11,022 nucleotides of DNA, taken from Bacteroidales bacterium (lineage in GTDB: Bacteria > Bacteroidota > Bacteroidia > Bacteroidales > UBA4181). A program made the translations under genes and the position numbers. Below the pieces are notes generated by a model, which worked only from the letters and a program-made list of their open reading frames with translations, had not been told where the DNA came from and searched no databases. Below are positions 1 through 6,565 of the stretch, in pieces. How positions within the stretch are numbered: position 1 is the first letter of the stretch; each line of letters starts with the position of its first letter. Where the stretch lies: assembly GCA_028700615.1 (NCBI GenBank), contig JAQVSH010000039.1, positions 1 to 11,022 of the forward strand. Reading direction: 5' to 3'.

Positions 1-754
1 AGATACTCAGGTAGTGAGGCTGATGTTCGGAACGATCATAAGGGAATAGTTTCCGGATAAATTTTTTGCGTTCAGAATAGATATGAAAATAATCAGATTT
101 GTATATGATTTCTTCATTATCAGCCAATACTGCAAATTGAAAAAAGGTCTGGATGCCTGAGGTTTCAAATTCTTTCCGGATGATGTCCTCAAGATACTTT
201 TTGGTAATTCTTTCTTCAAACGGAGTGTCTCCCAAGAGCTTATTTTCGATTCGTTCGGTCACCCGGTATACCAGCATATCCCTTCGGTTTCTCCTTTCGT
301 CACGGTCTCTTTCATTTTCCGGAGGAGGAATTTCATAACGCTGATTTTTCAGAAAACCCATCTGAGGAGTGGCATACGTCCAAAATCGCCCCGGGAAACG
401 GATCTGGCTCAGATTACGTGCCATATTGCTCCAGAACGAGAAGGTATTTCTATCCTTCATAATTTCCAGATCAATCTGGCGAATTTTATCCGGCAAAATA
501 CTGATGGCGGAATCTGATGCGGATCTCTGAATATTCACCTTGGAAGAGGGGTCCATTTCCTGTATGGCCGTCTTGTATACTTCGTATTCCTGGATTTCAT
601 CAATGATTCTTCCCAATGCAGTATCTACCAGATGATCAAATTGTTGTTCTTTGATCTTATAGGCGTTATTAATCCAATACCCCTGAATGGCGATGAGTCC
701 TATAAGGGCTAAAGTGATGATGGTAATAAGGGGAGGAACCAGCGTTTTCTTCAT
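1..754 (-). CDS. Sensor histidine kinase, N-terminal sensor region (partial)
   Basis: Minus-strand reading frame open from an ATG at 754 to the window edge, giving 251 codons without a stop; the gene continues outside. The translation begins MKKTLVPPLITIITLALIGL, so residues about 6-27 form a membrane anchor, followed by a mostly polar region that would lie in the periplasm. Its end (about residues 165-251) contains YRVTERIENKLLG, then a segment on the pattern FAVLADNEEIIYKSDYF, then KLFPYD and HYLSI. That layout matches the N-terminal sensor part of Bacteroidota two-component histidine kinases, where an LFPND-like motif precedes the second membrane helix and the kinase core. The HisKA and ATPase domains are not in the window, so the kinase call rests on this family resemblance from memory. 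There is no clear Shine-Dalgarno sequence. The gene is divergent from the ABC ATPase gene. The signal sensed cannot be inferred. Confidence 0.72.
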   Translation of the reverse strand, partial: MKKTLVPPLITIITLALIGLIAIQGYWINNAYKIKEQQFDHLVDTALGRIIDEIQEYEVYKTAIQEMDPSSKVNIQRSASDSAISILPDKIRQIDLEIMKDRNTFSFWSNMARNLSQIRFPGRFWTYATPQMGFLKNQRYEIPPPENERDRDERRNRRDMLVYRVTERIENKLLGDTPFEERITKKYLEDIIRKEFETSGIQTFFQFAVLADNEEIIYKSDYFHIYSERKKFIRKLFPYDRSEHQPHYLSI

Positions 755-773
755 ATTTTGACATTGCACCCGA

Positions 774-781
774 CAAAAATA
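774..781 (-). promoter_or_regulatory. Possible -7 element for the histidine kinase gene
   Basis: Read on the minus strand these bases are TATTTTTG, an exact match to the Bacteroidota -7 consensus TAnnTTTG, ending about 19 bases before the kinase ATG. No TTTG -33 element is visible at the usual 19-21 base spacing, and the implied leader is short. The match could be chance in AT-rich DNA. Confidence 0.35.
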
Positions 782-954
782 ACCAAGTCTGCGGTTAGCG
801 ATATCTGTTTAACAATCTTTAACTTTCGATCTGTTTATTTACCAATAATCTGCCCTATTTTTACCCCCGCAATAGATTTAGAGTGCGGAATATTATCTTT
901 CGGTTCCGGTTTTTGATATTGAAATTCATTGAGGTTTGATTGTATTGATTTTTA

Positions 955-1677
955 ATGTTGTTAGACAAATATATGGAAAGAACAGTAATTGAGTTGCGAA
1001 ACATTGAAAAGGATTACCACATTGGCGATATGATTGTGCCTGCAGTGAAACAGGTTTCCTTGACAATTCGAAAAAATGAATATGTGGCCATTATGGGGCC
1101 TTCCGGATCCGGGAAATCGACTTTGATGAATGTAATCGGATGTCTTGATACGCCTACCTCCGGGGGGTATATTCTTAACGGACAGGATGTAAGCCAGATG
1201 GGAGATAATGAATTGGCGGAAATCCGGAATAAGGAAATTGGTTTTGTTTTTCAGACATTTAATCTTTTACCCAGATATAATGCATTGGAAAACGTGATGT
1301 TACCTCTTATATATGCCGGAGTCCCCAAAGAAGAACGTCTTGCAAGAGCTACCCGGGCGATTGCAAATGTCGGTTTGACGGAGCGGTCCAACCATAAACC
1401 CAATGAACTTTCCGGCGGACAGCGTCAGCGTGTGGCGGTTGCCAGAGCTTTGGTCGGAAATCCTTCTCTGATCCTTGCGGACGAACCCACAGGTAACCTG
1501 GACTCTAAGACTTCGGTTGAGGTCATGATGCTTTTTAAGCAAATCCATGAAAAGGGTAACACCATTGTTTTGGTAACCCACGAGGAAGATATTGCCCGTT
1601 ATGCTCACCGTATCATTCGATTAATGGACGGAGAAATTGAGTATGATATCCAGAATGAACATGTTCGAACCAATTGA
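955..1677 (+). CDS. ABC transporter ATP-binding protein, MacB/LolD type
   Basis: A 240-residue ATPase with all nucleotide-binding motifs: Walker A GPSGSGKST (48-56), Q-loop glutamine 100 in FVFQTFNLLPR, signature LSGGQ (152-156), Walker B LILADEP with catalytic Glu177, D-loop NLDS (181-184) and H-loop His209. The FQTFNLLPR and IGCLDTPTSG segments are typical of the MacB/LolD (type VII ABC) subfamily, which drives periplasmic or lipoprotein-related work through a FtsX-like permease rather than direct membrane crossing. No permease gene lies next to it: the next gene is a cobalamin adenosyltransferase. The partner must therefore be elsewhere or absent. The start is uncertain. The ATG at 955 gives the longest frame, but relatives usually begin near MERTVIELRNIEKDY, which would be the ATG at 973. 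Neither has a Shine-Dalgarno sequence. The substrate is unknown. Confidence 0.9.
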   Translation: MLLDKYMERTVIELRNIEKDYHIGDMIVPAVKQVSLTIRKNEYVAIMGPSGSGKSTLMNVIGCLDTPTSGGYILNGQDVSQMGDNELAEIRNKEIGFVFQTFNLLPRYNALENVMLPLIYAGVPKEERLARATRAIANVGLTERSNHKPNELSGGQRQRVAVARALVGNPSLILADEPTGNLDSKTSVEVMMLFKQIHEKGNTIVLVTHEEDIARYAHRIIRLMDGEIEYDIQNEHVRTN

Positions 1678-1724
1678 TGTTCTTCAGTGATATTTCATGA
1701 AGAATGAAGAAGTAAAAAGTTTTT

Positions 1725-2270
1725 ATGAAGATATATACCCTGACCGGTGATGGAGGAAAAACTTCCCTGATAGGAGGTGCCCGTGTTTCTAAAGATGATC
1801 CGAGGATTGATGCTTATGGTACAGTAGATGAACTTTCGGCTCATATAGGTTTTCTGATTGATCAGGATCTTGATGAGTCGCTTCGGGCTGTTTTAATCAG
1901 GATTCTGGACCGGCTGATGGTTTGTGCTTCCCGTTTGGCTGCTGCTGATGAGGTCCTCCTAAAGGATCTTCCTCTTTTGAGGCAGGAGGATGTAACTTTT
2001 CTGGAAGAATCCATTGATAAACTTTCTTCAAATTTACCCCCTGTTAAGTTTTTTACTCTTCCATACGGACATCAGTCTGTTTCTGCAGCCAATATCGCAA
2101 GGACTGTGTGCCGGCGTGCAGAGCGCGCTGTTGTGACACTTTCAGCGCAATCTCCTGTAGAAAATGTTATTTTGAGTTATCTGAACAGATTGTCAGATTA
2201 TCTGTATGTTCTTTCCAGAAAAATCAAACAGGATTTTTCTATAGATGAAAAGCCATGGGTGCCTAAATAA
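1725..2270 (+). CDS. pduO: ATP:cob(I)alamin adenosyltransferase, PduO type
   Basis: A 181-residue protein, the normal length for PduO/MMAB-type corrinoid adenosyltransferases. These transfer the adenosyl group of ATP to cob(I)alamin to make coenzyme B12, which in Bacteroidota mainly serves methylmalonyl-CoA mutase. Visible motifs are the N-terminal ATP-binding segment TGDGGKTSLIGG (7-18), RIDAYGTVDEL (27-37, with the conserved Asp35), TVCRRAERAVV (127-137), and YLNRLSDYLYVLSR (152-165). The segment before TVCRRAER reads LPYGHQSVSAANIAR, where many relatives have LPGG followed by an Ala/His-rich stretch, so the corrin-facing loop is somewhat divergent. The ATG at 1725 follows an A-rich stretch and gives the family's usual N-terminus. 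The gene starts 47 bases after the ABC ATPase stop, on the same strand, so co-transcription is possible. No cobalamin riboswitch is seen upstream. Confidence 0.93.
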   Translation: MKIYTLTGDGGKTSLIGGARVSKDDPRIDAYGTVDELSAHIGFLIDQDLDESLRAVLIRILDRLMVCASRLAAADEVLLKDLPLLRQEDVTFLEESIDKLSSNLPPVKFFTLPYGHQSVSAANIARTVCRRAERAVVTLSAQSPVENVILSYLNRLSDYLYVLSRKIKQDFSIDEKPWVPK

Positions 2271-2284
2271 TCCATTTTTTTTTA

Positions 2285-2292
2285 TATTTTTG
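2285..2292 (+). promoter_or_regulatory. Probable promoter -7 element for the DUF2795 gene
   Basis: TATTTTTG is an exact match to the Bacteroidota -7 consensus TAnnTTTG. It sits just after the adenosyltransferase stop and about 51 bases before the DUF2795 ATG, implying a leader of roughly 45 bases. The region is very AT-rich and no clear TTTG is present at the -33 spacing. The placement between two genes and the good match make a separate promoter for the small gene likely. Confidence 0.5.
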
Positions 2293-2343
2293 CGAGAAAT
2301 TGGATACATTTTATTAAATATCTGATAATTAAATACTTAACTT

Positions 2344-2565
2344 ATGTATTGGACTCTGGAATTAGCTTCAAAATTGGAAGATGCCCCCTGGCCTGCCACA
2401 AAAGAGGAATTGGTTGATTTTGCAGTCCGGTCAGGAGCTCCGTTGGAGGTTATTGAAAATTTGCAGGAAATAGAGGATGAGGGTGAAGTATACGAAGCAA
2501 TAGAAGATATATGGCCGGATTACCCCAGTAAAGACGATTTCTTTTTTAACGAAGAAGAATATTGA
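2344..2565 (+). CDS. DUF2795 family small acidic protein
   Basis: A 73-residue protein of unknown function, beginning MYWTLELASKLEDAPWPATK and ending in the acidic stretch FFFNEEEY. The central WPATKEELVDFAVRSGAP (16-33) is the DUF2795 core, followed by LEVIENLQEIEDEGEVYEAI and a DIWPDYP motif. From memory this sequence is nearly invariant across Bacteroidota, which argues for a real and constrained gene despite its size. There is no signal peptide or membrane segment, so it should be cytoplasmic, and it is strongly negatively charged. It has a likely promoter of its own upstream and a strong hairpin terminator 32 bases after its stop, so it is probably monocistronic. It meets the OstA-like gene tail to tail. 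No function can be assigned from the sequence. Confidence 0.92.
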   Translation: MYWTLELASKLEDAPWPATKEELVDFAVRSGAPLEVIENLQEIEDEGEVYEAIEDIWPDYPSKDDFFFNEEEY

Positions 2566-2596
2566 CAGTCGACGGGTCTTGAATCTTGTTTTCCGA

Positions 2597-2650
2597 AAGA
2601 CACTAATTCTTCTCTCAGTTTTTGGGGAGAGAATAAGTGTCTTATTTTTC
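2597..2650 (+). terminator. Strong intrinsic terminator after the DUF2795 gene
   Basis: Bases 2597-2616 pair with 2625-2643, with a loop of about 8 bases (2617-2624), one A-A mismatch (2605/2635) and one bulged T (2611). The outer stem is AAGACACT against AGTGTCTT. A T-rich run, TTATTTTTCT, follows on the plus strand. The stem can form in either direction, but only the plus strand has the U tract, so it best serves the DUF2795 transcript. The right arm overlaps the first two bases of the OstA-like stop codon (2642-2644 on the minus strand). Confidence 0.85.
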
Positions 2651-4255
2651 TGACTCAGACCAATGGAAGATATCTTCCGCTTTTTCAGGTCTTTGTTCCG
2701 TTTGCCAGAGAAAATCGGTAAAGTTGAATTTTGAAGGAGTGATTTTCTCCATGGGAGTAAGTTCTCCTTCTGTTTTAGGGAAGAAAGTGATGGTTTCTGC
2801 TTCATTGTTCTTCATCAGAATATTCAGATTTTCCCCCTTAGTTTTATTTCCTCCGATATATTCCTCTTGATCCACAGGATAATAGAGGGTTTCCACCTTG
2901 CCCCTGACTTCGACTTTCTCGATATGTGTGCTGTCATCGAAAAAGATGTTAATACGGAGTCCCTTCACCTGATCAAAAAACACGGAATCCTTGCGGGTAG
3001 ACAGAAATGGTTTCCCATACATCTCCATCCTTTTCGGTTTTTTCTTTAGGGTAAATATTTTCATACTGTCAGAGGTGGCCTGATTCTTTCCCGACCAGAG
3101 CGCAGCCTTTCGGAATAGCCTTCCAACAGAATCGGAAGTGGAAAAATACATAGAATCGGCTGCTCCCTGAAGGTCAGATCTGAAAAATTTAACCTTATAG
3201 TAAGCGATAAAATCCCTGAATGTACTATCCTTCCGGGAGATCAGGGTGTCGTTCTTAATTTTAGCCCAATCCTTTCTCGGGTATGTATAGGTTTTGAGCG
3301 TATCTGCATGAAGATAAAGGGTGTCTTTCTCCTCCCAATATTTAATCAAAGCTTCGTCTGTCAGCATAACCCGTTCGGGATTTCTCCCGAAGGTTACAAA
3401 TTTTCCCAGCGCCACGATATGATTGGCCGTATCGGTCAGGGTGGTGGGCCCCCAGGCATAACCCGCATCTGTTTTCTGGTTGTAGTGGAGGGTATCTGTT
3501 TTCAGGTTGCCCGATTTACTGAAAATTCTGACATTTTGATAAAAATGAGCGGTCGAGTCTTCTGTATTATACCATCCGGCATCAGAGATCAGGGTGTCTC
3601 CTTCGGGCAAACGGGTAATGACCGAAGGTCCGAAAAATTCAAGGTTATTTAAAACATGATCGTAGGTGAGGGTATCTCCCGAAAAGGTATATCCGGGATC
3701 TTTCACTTTGACCTCTCCTCCGAACCAGGCAAAGCGGTCCCGCGTAAAATATCTTCCCTGTCGGCTTGTTAAAGTGGCACTGTCTTTATAGATGATGGCC
3801 CCTTCGTTATAGTAAATGACTTCTTCATTCAGATTATAGAACAGCAGGTTAGTGGTTAATCTGGCCTCTCCGTTGGTGGCTTTTACTCCCTGCCAGATTT
3901 GGGCAAGCTTGGTATTTCCATCGTATACCAGAAAATCTCCAAATAATTCTTCTTCCCCAAAATCCCTTTTAATGTGAATATTTCCGAATGCCTCAATTCT
4001 CAATTGCTGATCAAAGTACCATGCACTGTCGCAATACATGGTTACGCTGTCATGATTAAAAATAACATTACCCAGCAAACGTCTTGCATCACGGACAATC
4101 CGGCTGTCAAAACTGGTTACATCGGCATTCACAATTTTCAGCGAATCAGATGTGGATTCTTGTTGAGGTGTATAATACTGCGGACCTGCTATGGAGTACC
4201 ATAACGGAAACAGGAAAAGACCACAGAGGAAAATTCTGAAACGCGAACCGGACAT
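2642..4255 (-). CDS. OstA-like protein (LptA/LptD-related), exported
   Basis: A 537-residue protein with a hydrophobic N-terminal signal (residues about 6-23, FRIFLCGLFLFPLWYSIAG), so it is exported to the periplasm. Residues about 38-200 form the OstA-like repeat region: DARRLLGNVIFNHDSVTMYC, then DSAWYFDQQLRIEAFGNIHI, then further beta-rich repeats with the pattern (D)SATLTSRQGRYF and GDTLTYDH. This is the beta-jellyroll fold of LptA and the LptD N-terminus, which carries lipopolysaccharide across the periplasm. The C-terminal part (about 410-505) has VRGKVETLYYPVD, NKTKGENLNILM and ELTPMEKITPS, recalled from other Bacteroidota OstA-like proteins. There is no outer-membrane barrel as in LptD, so it is a periplasmic component. 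The ATG is 10 bases after the surA-like stop, so the two are very probably co-transcribed. Lipopolysaccharide transport is inferred from the family. Confidence 0.88.
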   Translation of the reverse strand: MSGSRFRIFLCGLFLFPLWYSIAGPQYYTPQQESTSDSLKIVNADVTSFDSRIVRDARRLLGNVIFNHDSVTMYCDSAWYFDQQLRIEAFGNIHIKRDFGEEELFGDFLVYDGNTKLAQIWQGVKATNGEARLTTNLLFYNLNEEVIYYNEGAIIYKDSATLTSRQGRYFTRDRFAWFGGEVKVKDPGYTFSGDTLTYDHVLNNLEFFGPSVITRLPEGDTLISDAGWYNTEDSTAHFYQNVRIFSKSGNLKTDTLHYNQKTDAGYAWGPTTLTDTANHIVALGKFVTFGRNPERVMLTDEALIKYWEEKDTLYLHADTLKTYTYPRKDWAKIKNDTLISRKDSTFRDFIAYYKVKFFRSDLQGAADSMYFSTSDSVGRLFRKAALWSGKNQATSDSMKIFTLKKKPKRMEMYGKPFLSTRKDSVFFDQVKGLRINIFFDDSTHIEKVEVRGKVETLYYPVDQEEYIGGNKTKGENLNILMKNNEAETITFFPKTEGELTPMEKITPSKFNFTDFLWQTEQRPEKAEDIFHWSESEK

Positions 4256-4265
4256 TCAACAGGGT

Positions 4266-5627
4266 TTATTTTAACCAGACATTCTCCAGGAAAGAACACT
4301 GCCTGTAGCTTTCATCAATACGGATATAGTGAGCTTTTATTTTTTCAAGGATCCATTCCCTTACGGCTGTATTATCCTTTTCTCTTTTGCAGATGCTCTC
4401 CAGATATGCGTAATCCAGATCCGGATCGGCATGATGAGGCTCCGACTGATTTACGATTTTAATGATTTTATAAATGGTTTTTCCCTTGTCATCCACAGTC
4501 TCATAGGGTGCGGAGATTTCTCCGGGTTTCAGATTGCGTACGATCTTTAATTCTGCTTCAGAGAGATCTTTCATTTCAAACCAGGTTCCCCCGTAATCCG
4601 GGCTGCTTTCTATCTGATTAATCATTAGGCCTTCGTTGAATCTCGTATTCTTTTCTTCTGAAAAAAGGCGGGTGGCGGTTGAAAAAGAGATAGAATCATT
4701 GCGGATATAACCTGCTATACTATCAAGACGTGCCATTGCTTTCCCGGTTTCTTCCGCATCCGGTTTGGGTTTTAGTAAAATATGCCTTGTATTGGCCAGA
4801 TCTCCTCTCTTTTCAATCATCTGTATCAGGTGATATCCGGATGGATCTTCTACAATTCTGGAAACTTCATTGGGCTTGAGGGACCAGGCGGCCTTGGCAT
4901 AAGCCGGATCCAGCGTTCCCTTATTTGCAAACCCTATTTCTCCACCTCTTGTGGCAGACTGAATATCTTCCGAATACATCACGGCAAGAGAAGCAAAACG
5001 ATCTCCGTCGAGAATCCTTTTACGCAAGGCGAGCAATCTGTCTTTTACGGCAGAAACCGTTTTTTCTGCAAAAGGCGGATAAATAGCAATTTCCGCAATT
5101 TGAATTTTTGCAGGAATCAGCGGGATGCTGTCTTTAGGTATTTTTTTAAACCATTGGCGGACTTCAGTCGGAGTCACCTGAACCTTCTCAACAATCTTAT
5201 TACGAACCTGATTGGTGATCATTTCTTCAGTGAGTGCCTTCCTGAGGTCTTCCCTGATAGTCTGAATGTTTTTTTTAAAATAGGCTTCAAGCTTTTCCTG
5301 AGACCCAATGGTTTCAATATAATATTGAAGCCTTTGATTCATCTGCATCTCCACCTGGCTGGATTCGACTTCGATACTGTCTACTTTGGCCTGTGCCAGA
5401 AAAAGTTTATTAGTCAGGGTGTTTTCAAAGATAATACACCGGAGTTCGTCCCCGGTAGATGAACTATTCTCTGCCCTGGCCTGAAGGTAAAGATCTTCCA
5501 GGTCACTTTGTTTAATCATTTCTCCTCCCACAACGGCAACGATCTGATCCAGAATGTAACCTTGTGCAGACAGAGCGCTTGTTGAACAGATGAACAAGGT
5601 GAAAATAAAAAGTAGTTTTCGTATCAT
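4266..5627 (-). CDS. surA: SurA-type periplasmic chaperone with two parvulin domains
   Basis: A 453-residue exported protein with signal peptide MIRKLLFIFTLFICSTSALS (cleavage probably after Ala21 or nearby). The N-terminal SurA-type helical region (about 23-150) opens with LDQIVAVVGGEMIKQSDLE and is followed by two parvulin-like domains, about 175-275 and 279-395. Domain 1 has the GGEIGF segment (229-234) and ends in YHLIQM with His266. Domain 2 opens with RHILL (His282). This architecture is that of SurA, which escorts unfolded beta-barrel proteins across the periplasm to the BAM complex. Each domain seems to keep only one of the two conserved parvulin histidines: domain 1 has Glu179 at the first site and domain 2 has Lys387 at the second. 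Prolyl isomerase activity is therefore doubtful, while chaperone function is likely. Its ATG overlaps the stop of the preceding lipoprotein gene by four bases (ATGA), which suggests translational coupling. Confidence 0.9.
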   Translation of the reverse strand: MIRKLLFIFTLFICSTSALSAQGYILDQIVAVVGGEMIKQSDLEDLYLQARAENSSSTGDELRCIIFENTLTNKLFLAQAKVDSIEVESSQVEMQMNQRLQYYIETIGSQEKLEAYFKKNIQTIREDLRKALTEEMITNQVRNKIVEKVQVTPTEVRQWFKKIPKDSIPLIPAKIQIAEIAIYPPFAEKTVSAVKDRLLALRKRILDGDRFASLAVMYSEDIQSATRGGEIGFANKGTLDPAYAKAAWSLKPNEVSRIVEDPSGYHLIQMIEKRGDLANTRHILLKPKPDAEETGKAMARLDSIAGYIRNDSISFSTATRLFSEEKNTRFNEGLMINQIESSPDYGGTWFEMKDLSEAELKIVRNLKPGEISAPYETVDDKGKTIYKIIKIVNQSEPHHADPDLDYAYLESICKREKDNTAVREWILEKIKAHYIRIDESYRQCSFLENVWLK

Positions 5628-6508
5628 TTCTTGGGATTTGAAATTTTAAAAAGATTTTTTTTCAGGCCGTCTTCATACAGCTCATTTTCAAGCTCAGTGA
5701 GAAATTCAATTTTCCTTTGGCTAAGGATAAAATCTTTAATGGAATTTTTTACATAAGACAGAGGAGGCGTCTCTTCTTTAAACATAATGTCCTTTATATA
5801 GAATAAATACAAAAAGTTTTCATGTTCCAGTTCGATGATCTGATGTTTTTCCTGTCCCATTTCCTCCCGTATTGTGATTCCGGAAGGAAGTTCTTTTTGC
5901 ATTACAGAGAGAGGAATCCAGTCGTTTTGATAATTATCTGTTTTGGCTCCCGGATAATCACCCAAATGCATAACAGATGCTTTGTCCTCCTCATTTTCAG
6001 AACGCAGGAGTCTTTTGACCATGTCCGGATCGGGAATGCTGACAGGAATCTTCAGGAAAGAAACCAGATAAAGGTTTTCCGGTAGAGAAAAATTATTGCT
6101 GTGTTCTTGGTAATAGCTAAGGATTTGACTATCCAGAACGGTGGTGTCCAATTTGGCTTTGACCATTTGTTCCTGATATCTGTATATGAGCAGGGCTGAT
6201 CGGTATTCTTCTATTTGTTTGGAGATATCAAGTTCGGCAGGGGTAAGATTCAATTGGGCTTTGTCCAGCATTAATTGTTTTTTTAGCCATTGATCAATAA
6301 AAATGTTGGCCAGCCGAATGCTGTCCTCCTGATTTGTGTTGGCAGGAAGAATGCTTCTAAAGTCATCCAGATAGAGAAATTTATCGAAAATCCGGGCAAT
6401 CACGATCTTCTTACTTTTTGTAGTCCAGGGAAGACGACTTGTTATCCCTTCACAACTTGTAAGCAGAAGACAAAGTATCACTCCGAGCATCGGGATTCGG
6501 CGCATCAT
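5624..6508 (-). CDS. SurA/PpiC-like periplasmic lipoprotein
   Basis: From the ATG at 6508 this is 294 residues. That start (or the adjacent ATG at 6505) is chosen because it puts a clean lipoprotein signal at the N-terminus, MMRRIPMLGVILCLLLTSCE, with lipobox LTSC. The longer frame starts from a GTG at 6541 and adds 11 residues that do not suit a signal peptide. The mature part resembles the SurA N-terminal chaperone region: a KIVIARIFDKFLYLDDF segment, then a helical stretch with IDQWLKKQLMLDKAQLNLT, then YYQEHSNNFSLPENLYLVSF. No intact parvulin GGxxGF motif or catalytic histidine pair is visible, so it probably works as a chaperone rather than an isomerase. Similar lipoproteins are annotated as peptidylprolyl isomerase beside surA in other Bacteroidota. 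It overlaps the surA-like gene by four bases and probably acts with it in outer-membrane protein folding. Confidence 0.8.
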   Translation of the reverse strand: MMRRIPMLGVILCLLLTSCEGITSRLPWTTKSKKIVIARIFDKFLYLDDFRSILPANTNQEDSIRLANIFIDQWLKKQLMLDKAQLNLTPAELDISKQIEEYRSALLIYRYQEQMVKAKLDTTVLDSQILSYYQEHSNNFSLPENLYLVSFLKIPVSIPDPDMVKRLLRSENEEDKASVMHLGDYPGAKTDNYQNDWIPLSVMQKELPSGITIREEMGQEKHQIIELEHENFLYLFYIKDIMFKEETPPLSYVKNSIKDFILSQRKIEFLTELENELYEDGLKKNLFKISNPKK

Positions 6509-6520
6509 TTCATGGTATTG

Positions 6521-6552
6521 AAAAAGTATTACATATTTCACAAAACTACAAA
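6521..6552 (-). promoter_or_regulatory. Candidate promoter upstream of the SurA/PpiC-like lipoprotein
   Basis: On the minus strand TTTG (6549-6552) is followed 20 bases later by TACTTTTT (6521-6528), a seven-of-eight match to TAnnTTTG at the normal Bacteroidota spacing. It lies in the largest gap inside the minus-strand block and could start a separate lipoprotein-surA-OstA transcript. The leader to the ATG at 6508 or 6505 would be only about 6-10 bases, which weakens the call. Confidence 0.3.
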
Positions 6553-6565
6553 CTTTTTGCCAATC

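Noticed and set aside
856..901. TATTTTTA (856-863) and TATCTTTC (894-901) as promoter -7 elements for the ABC ATPase gene
   Set aside because: Each misses the final G of TAnnTTTG and neither has a clear TTTG at the right spacing; AT-rich DNA gives such near matches often.
1680..1704. Inverted repeat TTCTTCA / TGAAGAA between the ABC ATPase and adenosyltransferase genes
   Set aside because: The stem is only 7 AT-rich pairs with an 11-base loop and no U tract follows on the plus strand, so it is not a convincing terminator.
1678..1724. Cobalamin riboswitch ahead of the adenosyltransferase gene
   Set aside because: Only 47 bases separate the genes, far too short for a B12 riboswitch, and no B12-box-like sequence is visible.
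4782..5462. Long plus-strand open frame opposite the surA-like gene (226 residues)
   Set aside because: It is antisense to a well-supported gene, has no recognisable motifs, and its composition is that of a shadow frame.
6509..6541. GTG start at 6541 for the SurA/PpiC-like lipoprotein
   Set aside because: It would place 11 extra residues before a clean lipoprotein signal peptide; the ATG at 6508 or 6505 fits better.
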